Assembly (NCBI RefSeq): GCF_020616555.1
Contig: NZ_CP085173.1
Coordinates: 6,898,001 to 6,962,000, forward strand
Direction: 5' to 3'
DNA from: Streptomyces longhuiensis
Lineage (GTDB): Bacteria > Actinomycetota > Actinomycetes > Streptomycetales > Streptomycetaceae
DNA length: 64,000 nucleotides
Below the pieces are notes generated by a model, which was not told where the DNA came from, did no database searches, and saw only the letters and a program-made list of their open reading frames with translations. Positions 36,684 to 46,226 of the stretch are shown here, piece by piece. The first letter of the stretch is position 1. Each line of letters opens with the position of its first letter. Position numbers and translations under genes: made by a program.

Positions 36684-38180
36684 ATGACCTCCTCTTCTTC
36701 CCCTTCCCAGGACGCGCAGAGCTTCGCGCAGAACAACCCCGAAGGTCTTCGGGCCGATGCCCTGATGGAAGAGGACGTCGCCTGGAGCCACGAGATCGAC
36801 GGAGAGCGGGACGGCGACCAGTTCGACCGCTCCGAGCGTGCGGCCCTGCGCCGTGTCGCGGGCCTCTCCACCGAGCTCGAGGACGTCACCGAAGTCGAGT
36901 ACCGACAGCTCCGCCTGGAGCGGGTCGTGCTCGTCGGCGTGTGGACCTCGGGAACGGTCAATGACGCGGAGAACTCCCTCGCGGAGCTGGCCGCTCTCGC
37001 CGAGACCGCCGGCGCCCTTGTGCTCGACGGCGTCATCCAGCGCCGCGACAAGCCCGACGCCGCGACGTACATCGGCTCGGGCAAGGCACTGGAGCTGCGC
37101 GACATCGTCCTCGAGACCGGAGCCGACACCGTCGTGTGTGACGGTGAGCTCAGCCCCGGCCAGCTCATCCACCTCGAAGACGTCGTCAAGGTCAAGGTGG
37201 TCGACAGGACCGCCCTGATCCTCGACATCTTCGCCCAGCACGCCAAGTCCCGAGAGGGCAAGGCCCAGGTCGCCCTCGCGCAGATGCAGTACATGCTGCC
37301 GCGGCTGCGCGGCTGGGGTCAGTCGCTCTCCCGGCAGATGGGTGGCGGCGGCGGTGGCGGCATGGCCACCCGTGGTCCCGGTGAGACCAAGATCGAGACG
37401 GACCGGCGACGGATCCGCGAGAAGATGGCGAAGATGCGCCGGGAAATCGCGGACATGAAGACGGGCCGCGAGATCAAGCGCCAGGAGCGGCGCCGCAACA
37501 AGGTGCCTTCGGTGGCCATCGCCGGATACACCAACGCGGGCAAGTCTTCCCTGCTCAACCGCCTGACGGGCGCCGGTGTCCTGGTGGAGAACGCCCTGTT
37601 CGCCACCCTCGACCCGACCGTCCGCAGGGCCGAGACGCCCAGCGGCCGTCTCTACACACTGGCCGACACGGTCGGTTTTGTACGGCACCTGCCGCACCAC
37701 CTCGTCGAGGCGTTCCGCTCCACGATGGAGGAGGTCGGTGACGCCGACCTGATCCTGCACGTGGTGGACGGATCGCACCCGGCGCCGGAGGAGCAGTTGG
37801 CCGCCGTGCGCGAGGTCATCCGGGACGTGGGCGCCACCCAGGTGCCCGAGATCGTGGTGATCAACAAGGCGGACGCGGCCGACCCCCTCGTCCTCCAGCA
37901 GCTGCTGCGCGTCGAGAAGCGCGCGATCGCGGTGTCGGCCCGCACCGGGCTCGGCCTCGACAAGCTGCTCGCGATCATCGACGACGAGCTGCCGCGTCCC
38001 GAGGTCGAGATCGACGCGCTCGTTCCGTACACGCACGGCCAGCTGGTCGCGCGTGCGCACGCCGATGGCGAGGTGATCTCCGAGGAGCACACCGCGGACG
38101 GCACCCTGCTCAAGGCGCGGGTGCACGAGGAACTCGCCGCCGAGTTCGCGCCGTACCTCCTGGCGGCGGCCGCGAGCTGA
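36684..38180 (+). CDS. hflX: GTPase HflX
   Basis: A 498-residue ribosome-associated GTPase. The N-terminal HflX domain includes the RRDKPDAATYIGSGK segment; a glycine-rich stretch (MGGGGGGGMATRGPGETKIE) leads to a basic coiled coil, then the G domain with GYTNAGKSSLLN (G1), DTVGFV (G3) and NKAD (G4). It rescues or splits stalled ribosomes under stress. AAGGAT precedes ATG 36684. A strong terminator follows. Confidence 0.96.
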   Translation: MTSSSSPSQDAQSFAQNNPEGLRADALMEEDVAWSHEIDGERDGDQFDRSERAALRRVAGLSTELEDVTEVEYRQLRLERVVLVGVWTSGTVNDAENSLAELAALAETAGALVLDGVIQRRDKPDAATYIGSGKALELRDIVLETGADTVVCDGELSPGQLIHLEDVVKVKVVDRTALILDIFAQHAKSREGKAQVALAQMQYMLPRLRGWGQSLSRQMGGGGGGGMATRGPGETKIETDRRRIREKMAKMRREIADMKTGREIKRQERRRNKVPSVAIAGYTNAGKSSLLNRLTGAGVLVENALFATLDPTVRRAETPSGRLYTLADTVGFVRHLPHHLVEAFRSTMEEVGDADLILHVVDGSHPAPEEQLAAVREVIRDVGATQVPEIVVINKADAADPLVLQQLLRVEKRAIAVSARTGLGLDKLLAIIDDELPRPEVEIDALVPYTHGQLVARAHADGEVISEEHTADGTLLKARVHEELAAEFAPYLLAAAAS

Positions 38181-38213
38181 CGCTCCGGCAGCAGCCAGGC
38201 ATCGTGCCGACGG

Positions 38214-38251
38214 CGAGGGCCCGCCCCCAACTTCCTGGGGGCGGGCCCTCG
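38214..38251. terminator. Bidirectional terminator between hflX and peptidase gene
   Basis: Perfect 16-bp GC-rich arms (38214-38229 and 38236-38251) with loop ACTTCC, between convergent genes. Confidence 0.82.
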
Positions 38252-38272
38252 TTCGTTCGGTGAAGCCGGCGG

Positions 38273-39475
38273 TTACTGGCTGCCGTACTTCTCGCTCATC
38301 GTGTCGAAGACCTGCTGGGCGCCCTTGCCCAGCTGCGGTCCGGCCAGCCAGGTGTTCTCGGCCGGGCCGATCGACGTGTTCGACACCAGCTCCGTCTTCC
38401 CGTCGACCATCCGGAACCAGCCGCCACCGGAGGAACCGCCGGTCATGGTGCAGCCGATGCGGTACATCGTCGGCATGTCGGGGCTGAGGGACAGGCGGCC
38501 CGGACGGTCGATGCACTTGTGCATCAGCTGGCCGTTGAACGGCGGCGCGGCCGGGTAGCCCCAGGCGCCCATGCTGGCCACGGACTGGACGGAGGGCTCG
38601 GAGAAGTCGACGGGCAGCGCGTTGCCGACAGTCTCCTCAAGGGACTTGGAGCCCTGCTCCGGCTTCACGTGCAGCACCGCGTAGTCGTACGGAGCGCCCG
38701 CACCACCCGACTCGGCGCCCGTGTCGATCCACTCGTTGGAGGTCGAGGCCCAGTCGGCCCAGAAGGTGCCGTACGGGGCGACCTCCTGCTGGGCGGCGTT
38801 CTGCAGCTGCGCCTCGGACTTGCCCAGGTCGTTGTAGGCCGGGACGAAGGCGATGTTGCGGTACCAGCCGCCCGCCGCACCCGCGTGCACGCAGTGGCCC
38901 GCGGTCCAGACGAGGTTGGACTTGCCCGGGTTGCGCGGGTCCTTCACGACGGTGCCGGAGCAGACCATCGAACCCTCGGGCGAGTCGAAGAAGACCTTGC
39001 CGACCGGGGCGGCGTTCTCGTGGTACGGGGTCTTCTCGGGCACGGCCTTGACGGGCTGCGGCTCAGGGTCCGTGGTGCCCTGGTCGGCCGACGCGTCCTT
39101 CGCGGCGATCGTCTTGTCCGGGTCCTTGGCGGACTTCATCCGCTCGGGCTTCCAGTGGTCCTTGATGACCGGGTTGACGAAGTCCTTGGCCTCGCGCAGC
39201 CAGTCGTCCTTGTCCCAGTTCTTCCAGGCGCCGTTCTTCCACTTGTCCGGGTCGATGCCGTGCTTCTTGAGCTGGTCGGCTATGCCCCCGGGCAGCTGGC
39301 CGTCGGATCCCTTGTCGGCTCCCTGCGAAGCCGAGGCGCCCGACTTGTCACTCGCCTTGTCGTCGCTCGGGCCGCAGGCCGTGGCGGTGAGCGCCAGGGC
39401 CGCGGCGAGCCCCGTAGCGGCGAGGACGTTGCGACGGCCCCGGCTCCGCGTGGATGACGGACGTGTGGAACGCAT
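38273..39475 (-). CDS. Trypsin-like serine peptidase, probable lipoprotein (paralogue 1)
   Basis: A 400-residue exported protein. The signal has RGRRN then a hydrophobic run ending TATAC, so Cys34 is a likely lipid-attachment site. The catalytic triad of a chymotrypsin-fold protease is visible: His in WTAGHCVH, Asp in YDYAVLHV and Ser in GGSSGGGW. A pre-domain with HGIDPDKWKNGAWKNWDKDD is shared with the next gene. It probably cleaves proteins at the cell surface; the substrate is unknown. Confidence 0.88.
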   Translation of the reverse strand: MRSTRPSSTRSRGRRNVLAATGLAAALALTATACGPSDDKASDKSGASASQGADKGSDGQLPGGIADQLKKHGIDPDKWKNGAWKNWDKDDWLREAKDFVNPVIKDHWKPERMKSAKDPDKTIAAKDASADQGTTDPEPQPVKAVPEKTPYHENAAPVGKVFFDSPEGSMVCSGTVVKDPRNPGKSNLVWTAGHCVHAGAAGGWYRNIAFVPAYNDLGKSEAQLQNAAQQEVAPYGTFWADWASTSNEWIDTGAESGGAGAPYDYAVLHVKPEQGSKSLEETVGNALPVDFSEPSVQSVASMGAWGYPAAPPFNGQLMHKCIDRPGRLSLSPDMPTMYRIGCTMTGGSSGGGWFRMVDGKTELVSNTSIGPAENTWLAGPQLGKGAQQVFDTMSEKYGSQ

Positions 39476-39693
39476 GGTGCTGTTACCCCCGATGAAGCGA
39501 ATATGTCATGAGCTTGTCAGGTCCGATGTGAGCCCCGTGCGGAGATCGCGGACACAGCACCCCACTATGCCTGTGGAGTTGAGGACGAACAGCGGCGGGG
39601 TGGTGAAGGTTTCGTCACCCCGCCGCCGCCCGTTGCCCGCCTACTGGCGTCGCCCGCTGGCCGGCGTTGTCCGCACTGCCGGAGTCAACTGAC

Positions 39694-40920
39694 CTACTTG
39701 TCGGCGTACTTCTTGCTGACCGCGTCGTAGATCCCCTTGGCCTCCTTGCCGAGGCGCGGGCCTGCGAGCCAGCCGGCCGTCACCGGGCCGATCGACGTGT
39801 TCGACACCAGCGACGGCTTGCCGCTGGAGCCCTGCGCGATCCAGCCGCCACCGGAGGAACCGCCGGTCATGGTGCACCCGATGCGGTACATCGTCGGCTC
39901 GGCCTTCGCGAGCGAGAGCCGGCCCGGCTTGTCGGCGCACTGGTACAGCGTCTGGCCGTCGTACGGCGGCGCGGCCGGGTAGCCCTTCGCCGTCATCGTC
40001 GCGATCTTCGGCACCGCGGGCGCGTTGAAGTCGACCGGCACGGCCGTGCCGACCGCCTCTTCGAGGGACTTGCCCTCGCTGCCCTTCTCCGGAGTGACCT
40101 GGATGACCGCGAAGTCGTACGGCGCGCCCTGCCCGCCCGTCGGACCGCCCTGCTCGATCCACTGGTCGGACGTCTGCGCCCACGCGCCCCACCAGACGCC
40201 GTACGGAGCGACCTCTTCCTTGGTGGCGGTCTTGAGCTGCTCGTCCGACAGGCCCGCGTTGTTGTACGAGGGCACGAAGGCGATGTTGCGGTACCAGCCG
40301 CCGTTCTTGCCGGCGTGCACGCAGTGGCCCGCGGTCCACACCATGTTCGACTTGCCCGGGTGCGCGGGGTCCGTGACGACCGTCGCCGAGCAGACCATCG
40401 AGCCCTCGGGGCCGTCGAAGAAGAGCTTTCCGGCGTACGGCGCGCTCTCGTGGTACGGCGTGCCGACGGCCGCGGCCTTCACCGGCTGCGGCGTCGGGTC
40501 CGTCACGCCCTGGTCGCCCGAGATGTCGTTGTCGTCGACCTCGTTGTCCGGGTTCTTGTCGGCGTCACGCATCCGGTCCCGGTCCCACAGGCCGTCGATG
40601 ATGGGGTTGACGTAGTCCTGCGCCTCACGCAGCCACTTGTCCTTGTCCCAGTTCTTCCACTCGCCGTTCTTCCACTTGTCCAGATCAATACCGTGCTCCT
40701 TGAGCCGGTCCTTGATGTCGTCCGGGATCTGGAGCTTGTCGTTGCCGTCCTGCGCCGCGGACGCGGTCGGCTTCGCGTCCGCGTTGTCGTCGCCCGGACC
40801 GCACGCGGTGGCGGTGAGCGCGAGCGCCGCACCCATGGCGAGAGCGGCCGCCACGGGGGAGGTTCTGCGGCGCGTGCTCCTCCCGCGCTGAACGGTCAAG
40901 AGCGGACGTATGGGTCGCAT
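39694..40920 (-). CDS. Trypsin-like serine peptidase, probable lipoprotein (paralogue 2)
   Basis: A 408-residue paralogue of the preceding protein, same layout: basic N-terminus with RSTRRRT, hydrophobic run ending TATAC (Cys40), shared HGIDLDKWKNGEWKNWDKD segment, His in TAGHCVH, Asp in YDFAVIQV and Ser in GGSSGGGW. Start ATG 40920 follows AGGGGGA. The gap of 218 bases to the downstream copy and no shared reading suggest each has its own promoter. The reading frame continues far upstream as an antisense shadow of the next gene. Confidence 0.88.
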   Translation of the reverse strand: MRPIRPLLTVQRGRSTRRRTSPVAAALAMGAALALTATACGPGDDNADAKPTASAAQDGNDKLQIPDDIKDRLKEHGIDLDKWKNGEWKNWDKDKWLREAQDYVNPIIDGLWDRDRMRDADKNPDNEVDDNDISGDQGVTDPTPQPVKAAAVGTPYHESAPYAGKLFFDGPEGSMVCSATVVTDPAHPGKSNMVWTAGHCVHAGKNGGWYRNIAFVPSYNNAGLSDEQLKTATKEEVAPYGVWWGAWAQTSDQWIEQGGPTGGQGAPYDFAVIQVTPEKGSEGKSLEEAVGTAVPVDFNAPAVPKIATMTAKGYPAAPPYDGQTLYQCADKPGRLSLAKAEPTMYRIGCTMTGGSSGGGWIAQGSSGKPSLVSNTSIGPVTAGWLAGPRLGKEAKGIYDAVSKKYADK

Positions 40921-41304
40921 GTCGTGAATCCCCCTGGGCTTCGAGAACTGTGCAGTGCCGGCCGCCGGCGGTCGTGAACCCGTCGCGCCACGCTCGGCAC
41001 TTGATGTGCCTCGCCCCGCGACCGAACCCTCCGCCCTCCGTCGAACGGCAACCCACCCTATGCGCGCCCTGTGGGGGACTACCCACGGAACGGCAACGGT
41101 TCCGTCACGGCATGGATCTTCCAAGAGGCAAGGATTTTCCGCCGACCCGTGATCCCGCGCAGTCACCGTCGTTAGTACGTACGGGGGATTCGCCGTCGTC
41201 GTTCGGTCCTTGGGGTTCCGCCCCGGACACCCGTACGTCAACTGATCCCCCCATAGCGAGAATTCGACCGGATCCAGCGGGATCCAGGGGGAGGACCAGC
41301 AGCA
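40921..41304. other. 384-base divergent intergenic region
   Basis: Lies between the leftward peptidase gene and the rightward siderophore operon, so it should hold both promoters. I looked for an iron-regulator (DmdR/IdeR) box of the TTAGG type before the siderophore genes and saw none. No gene or strong hairpin is evident. Confidence 0.5.
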
Positions 41305-42711
41305 GTGGCCGTCACCGAGCCTGCGCCCGCGGCGGTGCCCGCGGGGTACGAGGGGGGCGCCGCCCGTGAGGGCGTTGCCCAAGAGGGAATCCTGCGGCGG
41401 CAGTCCGCGCGGGAGTCGGCGGCCCGCACCTATGCGCGCGCCCTGCCGATCGTGCCCGTGCGGGCGCGCGGCCTGACGATCGAGGGCGCCGACGGACGCC
41501 GGTACCTCGACTGCCTCTCCGGCGCGGGCACGCTGGCCCTCGGCCACAACCACCCTGTCGTGCTCGAAGCGATCAGGCGCGTACTCGACTCCGGCGCCCC
41601 CCTGCATGTGCTCGACCTGGCCACCCCCGTGAAGGACGCCTTCACGACGGAACTCTTCCGAACGCTGCCCGCCGGGCTCGCCGAGCGGGCACGGATCCAG
41701 TTCTGTGGACCGGCCGGCACCGACGCGGTGGAGGCCGCCCTGAAACTCGTCCGCACGGCCACCGGTCGCAGCGGAATGCTCGCCTTCACCGGCGCCTATC
41801 ACGGGATGACCGCGGGGGCGCTCGAAGCGTCCGGCGGGGCGCAGGACGTCAGGGTCGCGCGGCTGCCCTTTCCGCAGGACTACCGCTGTCCCTTCGGCGT
41901 CGGCGGTGAGCGCGGCGCCGAACTCTCCGCGCGCTGGACCGAATCCCTCATCGACGATCCCAAGTCGGGGGTGCCGCACCCCGCCGGCATGATCCTCGAA
42001 CCCGTCCAGGGGGAAGGCGGGGTGATTCCCGCGCCCGACGCCTGGATGCGCCGGATGCGCGAACTCACGGCGGCGCGCTCCATCCCGCTGATCGCCGACG
42101 AGGTCCAGACCGGCGTGGGCAGGACCGGCGCCTTCTGGGCGGTCGAACACAGCGGCGTGGTGCCCGACGTCATGGTCCTTTCCAAGGCGATCGGCGGCAG
42201 CCTTCCCCTGGCCGTCGTCGTCTATCGCGACGACCTCGACGTGTGGCAACCCGGGGCCCACGCCGGCACGTTCCGCGGGAACCAGCTCGCCATGGCCGCC
42301 GGCGCCGCGACCCTCGCCTATGTCCGGGAGAACCGTCTCGCCGAACGCGCCGCCCTCCTGGGTGCCCGCATGGTGGGCCAGCTCCAGGGCCTCGCCGCCG
42401 AACACCCCTGCATCGGGGACGTGCGAGGCCGCGGCCTGATGATCGGCGTCGAGCTGGTCGACGTAGGCGCCGTCCAGGACCCGGACCGGCCGGCCGCACC
42501 CGACGTGGGCCCACATCCTCCCGCGCCCGAACTCGCCGCCTCCGTGCAGCGCGAATGCCTCCGCCGTGGACTCATCGTCGAGCTCGGCGGCCGCCACTCC
42601 AGCGTCGTACGCCTTCTGCCGCCCCTCACGATCACCGATGAACAGGCTGCCGCCGTCGTCGAGCGTCTCGCGGACGCCCTGGCCGAGGCGGCCCGCACGC
42701 ATCGCGGATAG
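41305..42711 (+). CDS. Diaminobutyrate--2-oxoglutarate aminotransferase (siderophore)
   Basis: A 468-residue class III PLP aminotransferase. The coenzyme Lys is in VLSKAIGGSLP and the PLP-binding Asp in LIADEVQTGVGRTG. Similarity to RhbA-type and EctB enzymes and the adjacent IucA/IucC genes point to transamination of aspartate semialdehyde to L-2,4-diaminobutyrate, the first step to diaminopropane-based hydroxamate siderophores. GTG start after GGGGAGGA. Confidence 0.86.
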   Translation: MAVTEPAPAAVPAGYEGGAAREGVAQEGILRRQSARESAARTYARALPIVPVRARGLTIEGADGRRYLDCLSGAGTLALGHNHPVVLEAIRRVLDSGAPLHVLDLATPVKDAFTTELFRTLPAGLAERARIQFCGPAGTDAVEAALKLVRTATGRSGMLAFTGAYHGMTAGALEASGGAQDVRVARLPFPQDYRCPFGVGGERGAELSARWTESLIDDPKSGVPHPAGMILEPVQGEGGVIPAPDAWMRRMRELTAARSIPLIADEVQTGVGRTGAFWAVEHSGVVPDVMVLSKAIGGSLPLAVVVYRDDLDVWQPGAHAGTFRGNQLAMAAGAATLAYVRENRLAERAALLGARMVGQLQGLAAEHPCIGDVRGRGLMIGVELVDVGAVQDPDRPAAPDVGPHPPAPELAASVQRECLRRGLIVELGGRHSSVVRLLPPLTITDEQAAAVVERLADALAEAARTHRG

Positions 42712-42854
42712 CCGAGCCGGGACCGGCCCCGTCCTGGAGCCCCACACCCGCCAGGCCAGGGCCACCACGACACGGACCACCACGGACAGCAGCGGAACAC
42801 CGGACAGTCCGGACCACCGCATCACGGAGTCAACTACCCCACAAGGAAGCCCCG

Positions 42855-45230
42855 TTGAACGCCAATCCCGCCCCCGACGACCGACACAGCCCCCAGGCGA
42901 CCGGAGCCTGCGACACGCAGCCCCAACTCGCCCCGGAACGCGGGACGGTCCCCCGGCAGAAGGACGGCAGCCAGGAGGCCGAGCATCTGCACGGCTCCAC
43001 CGCCGACCTGCTGGAGCATCCCGACCCCGCCACCGCGGCCCAGGCCGCGGCCGTCGAGAACCTGCTCCGCTGCTGGGCGCGGGAGAACGATCTGGCCGAA
43101 CCCCCGCACGGCACTCTGCGAATTCCTCTGCCCGCAAGTGGCACCGCCCTCCTCATCCCTGTCCATTACTGGTCCGCGACCGGCTGGCACCGGTTCGGCA
43201 TGCCCCATCTCCAGGGCGGCCCGCTCGACGCCCCGCGCGTCGACGCGGTCACCGTTGCCGCTCTCCTGAGCCGCGAGGCATCGGGCCCGGGAAGCGCGAC
43301 CGAGGTGGGTGACGGTGTCGGTGTCCGAGTGAGGGGCGGCGGCGGAAGCGCCGGTGACGCGCCCCGGCGGGAGGACGCCGTTCCGTGGTCGCGGGGCACG
43401 CCGGACACCGCTCCCAGGGCTCCGGGCGGGCCGGAGTCGCCGACCGGCGGGGCGCCGATTCCGACCGCCTCGGCACCGGCCCAGACCGTTTCGGCGCAGA
43501 CCCCGAGCGTCTTCGCGCCGCCCACGCCGACCGTCCCGGACACCTCCCAGTTCGCCGCCGCTACCACCGCACCCGCGGCGCCGCGTCCGCACGTCGACCC
43601 CGTTGCGCAGCCCGACGTCAGTGGCGAGTCCTCCTACCCGGAGGCGCAGGCTCCCCGCCCCGAAGTCCCCCGCTCGGAGTCCGCTCGCCCCGAGTCCCTC
43701 CACCTCGAGTCCGCTCGCCCCGAGCCGTCTCCCCACGTCACCCCTCACTCCTCCCACTCCACCCCCTCAGGCGACGGGGCCGACCTAGTGGGGCGCGTGG
43801 CCGACTCGATTCGCCGCACCGCCGACTTCATCGCCCACCGCCGCATCAACCCCCGCGACACGACCGACCTCTTTCTGGCCGCCGAACAGTCCCTCCTGCT
43901 CGGCCACCCTCTGCACCCGACGCCGAAGAGTCGCGAGGGCCTGTCCGAGGCCGAATCCCGGCTCTACTCACCCGAGTTGCAGGGATCCTTCCCCGTGCAC
44001 TGGATGGCGGTGAACCGCTCGGTGCTCGCGATGGACTCGGCCTGGACCCAGCGGGGCCGCCCGCTCCCGGCAGACCAGCTCATCCTCCAACTCGCCGGGA
44101 CGGAACTGCCTCTGCCCGACGGCCACGCCGCCCTGCCCTTGCACCCCTGGCAGGTTCGCGAGCTCAAGCATCGCCCCCAGACTGCGGCCCTCCTCGACGC
44201 CGGCCTTCTTCGTGACCTCGGTCCGCACGGCGCCCCCTGGTACCCCACCTCCTCCGTTCGTACCCTCTACCGGCCCGATGCGTCGGCCATGCTGAAGCTC
44301 TCGCTCGGCCTGCGCATCACCAACTCCCGTCGGGAGAATCTCCGTAAGGAACTCCACCGCGGAGTCGAGGTCCACCGACTGCTGCGCACGGGGCTCTTCG
44401 AGCAGTGGCAGGCGGCCCACCCTGGATTCGACATCGTCCGCGACCCGGCCTGGCTCGCCGTCAACGGCCCGGACGGCGAACCGGTGGCCGGCCTGGACGT
44501 GATGATCCGGAACAACCCGTTCGCACCCGGAGACGACGCAGCCTGCATCGCCGGCCTCGTGTCACCCAGACCCCCGGCCATGCCCCACGGGCAACGGGAC
44601 CGCCATCTCATGCGCTCCCGCCTCGCCGAGACGATCACCCGCCTCGCCGGCCGCACCGGACGCCCCCGTGGCGCCGTCGCCGCCGAGTGGTTCCTGCGCT
44701 ACCTCGAGCGCGTCGTACGCCCCGTGCTCTGGCTCGACAGCACCGCAGGCGTGGCCCTGGAGGCCCATCAGCAGAACACGCTGCTGCTGCTCGACCCCGA
44801 AGGCTGGCCCGTCGGCGGACGCTACCGCGACAACCAGGGCTACTACTTCCGCGAGTCCCGGCGCGCCGAGCTGGACGGCCGGCTGCCCGGCATCGGCAGC
44901 CACAGTGACACCTTCGTCTCCGACGACGTCACCGATGAGAGGTTCGCCTACTACCTCGGGATCAACAACGTCTTCGGTCTCATCGGCGCCTTCGGCTCCC
45001 AACAGCTGGCGGACGAAGGGCTGTTGCTCGCCGCCTTCCGCGGGTTCCTCTCCGATGTCGCGTCGGGCCCGGACAAGCTCCGCACCCCGCTGCCCGGATA
45101 CCTCCTCGACTCCCCGGCCCTGCGCTGCAAGGCCAACCTCCTCACCCGCCTGCACGGACTCGACGAACTGGTCGGTCCCGTCGACACCCAGTCCGTCTAC
45201 GTCACCATCGCCAACCCCCTTCATTCCTGA
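42855..45230 (+). CDS. IucA/IucC-family siderophore synthetase 1 (with Pro-rich insert)
   Basis: A 791-residue NRPS-independent siderophore (NIS) synthetase. Core motifs: HWMAVNRSVLAMDSAW, LPLHPWQVRELKH, and MLKLSLGLRITNSRREN, followed by a FhuF-like C-terminus. It condenses a carboxylate such as citrate with an amine via acyl-adenylate. Residues ~140-305 are an unusual Pro/Ser/Glu/Ala-rich disordered insert, making it ~200 residues longer than typical members. Start TTG 42855 with AAGGAAG upstream; a TTG start may limit expression. Confidence 0.9.
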   Translation: MNANPAPDDRHSPQATGACDTQPQLAPERGTVPRQKDGSQEAEHLHGSTADLLEHPDPATAAQAAAVENLLRCWARENDLAEPPHGTLRIPLPASGTALLIPVHYWSATGWHRFGMPHLQGGPLDAPRVDAVTVAALLSREASGPGSATEVGDGVGVRVRGGGGSAGDAPRREDAVPWSRGTPDTAPRAPGGPESPTGGAPIPTASAPAQTVSAQTPSVFAPPTPTVPDTSQFAAATTAPAAPRPHVDPVAQPDVSGESSYPEAQAPRPEVPRSESARPESLHLESARPEPSPHVTPHSSHSTPSGDGADLVGRVADSIRRTADFIAHRRINPRDTTDLFLAAEQSLLLGHPLHPTPKSREGLSEAESRLYSPELQGSFPVHWMAVNRSVLAMDSAWTQRGRPLPADQLILQLAGTELPLPDGHAALPLHPWQVRELKHRPQTAALLDAGLLRDLGPHGAPWYPTSSVRTLYRPDASAMLKLSLGLRITNSRRENLRKELHRGVEVHRLLRTGLFEQWQAAHPGFDIVRDPAWLAVNGPDGEPVAGLDVMIRNNPFAPGDDAACIAGLVSPRPPAMPHGQRDRHLMRSRLAETITRLAGRTGRPRGAVAAEWFLRYLERVVRPVLWLDSTAGVALEAHQQNTLLLLDPEGWPVGGRYRDNQGYYFRESRRAELDGRLPGIGSHSDTFVSDDVTDERFAYYLGINNVFGLIGAFGSQQLADEGLLLAAFRGFLSDVASGPDKLRTPLPGYLLDSPALRCKANLLTRLHGLDELVGPVDTQSVYVTIANPLHS

Positions 45231-45269
45231 GGAACATGCCCCACCCCATCCCCTGAGAGGAACGTCGCC

Positions 45270-46169
45270 GTGTCATCCACCGACGCGCGCACCGACGGCG
45301 GAGCCACGCCCGCCACCGCCCAAACCGATGCCGTCACCGACGAGATCGCCGACACGGGATCCGGCGCCGACGAGCTCACAGGTTCCGACCCCGGCGGCGG
45401 CACGGACGTCGCCGACACCCTGGACCTGCGTCTGCCCGACGAACTCATCGACCTGATCGCCGGACAGGGTGGAACCGGCGGACAGAGCAACGGCAGCGTG
45501 GGCCAGGGGGCCGGCGCAGGCTTTTCCGGGTACGGGCGCGCGGGCGACGGAACGCGAGCGCACGTACCGGGCGGCACCTCGACGGCCCTGGCGGACGACG
45601 ACCTGCTCGACGACGTCGGAGCGTGGGGACCGGTCACCACACGTTCCGGCGTCTTCCAACTGGTTCCCGTCCGTATGGAACGCGACCTACCGCTGATCAG
45701 CCGCTGGATGAACGACCCAGCCGTAGCCGCCTTCTGGGAACTTGAAGGTCCGGAGAGCGTCACGGAGAACCATCTCCGCTCCCAACTGGACGGCGACGGG
45801 CGCAGCGTCCCCTGCCTCGGCGTACTGGACGGCACCCCGATGAGCTACTGGGAGATCTACCGCGCCGACCTCGACCCACTGGCCCGCCACTACCCCGCCC
45901 GCCCGCACGACACCGGTGTTCACCTCCTCATCGGTGGTGTCGCCAACCGCGGCCGAGGACTCGGCACGGGCCTGCTCAAGGCCGTCGCCGACCTCGTACT
46001 CGACCACCGTCCGCCCTGCGCTCGTGTCGTCGCAGAGCCGGACCTCCGCAACACCCCCTCCGTATCTGCGTTCTTGAGTGCTGGTTTCCGCTTCTCCGCC
46101 GAGGTGGACCTTCCCGACAAACGGGCCGCACTGATGATCCGAGACCGGGCCCTGCGCGCTCTGCTGTGA
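45270..46169 (+). CDS. GNAT acyltransferase of siderophore biosynthesis (IucB/RhbD-like)
   Basis: A 299-residue protein. Residues ~130-299 are a GNAT domain of the IucB/AlcB type (LISRWMNDPAVAAFWE; GVANRGRGLGTGLLKAV for CoA binding). It would acetylate the hydroxylated diamine before condensation. The N-terminal ~110 residues are acidic and Gly/Thr-rich and look disordered. GTG start after GAGAGG, between the two synthetase genes. Confidence 0.85.
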   Translation: MSSTDARTDGGATPATAQTDAVTDEIADTGSGADELTGSDPGGGTDVADTLDLRLPDELIDLIAGQGGTGGQSNGSVGQGAGAGFSGYGRAGDGTRAHVPGGTSTALADDDLLDDVGAWGPVTTRSGVFQLVPVRMERDLPLISRWMNDPAVAAFWELEGPESVTENHLRSQLDGDGRSVPCLGVLDGTPMSYWEIYRADLDPLARHYPARPHDTGVHLLIGGVANRGRGLGTGLLKAVADLVLDHRPPCARVVAEPDLRNTPSVSAFLSAGFRFSAEVDLPDKRAALMIRDRALRALL

Positions 46170-46226
46170 GCCCGTCACTCTTAGTACACCGCTCACCCCG
46201 ATCCGGTTCCCTCCCGAGGAGTCCCC

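Noticed and set aside
40921..41304. Iron-regulator box before the siderophore operon
   Set aside because: No TTAGG-type 19-bp palindrome was visible in this gap or before the second gene.
40921..43137. Upstream extension of the second protease reading frame (to 1,147 codons)
   Set aside because: The protease has its own ATG and ribosome site at 40920 followed by a signal peptide; the extension is antisense to the aminotransferase gene.
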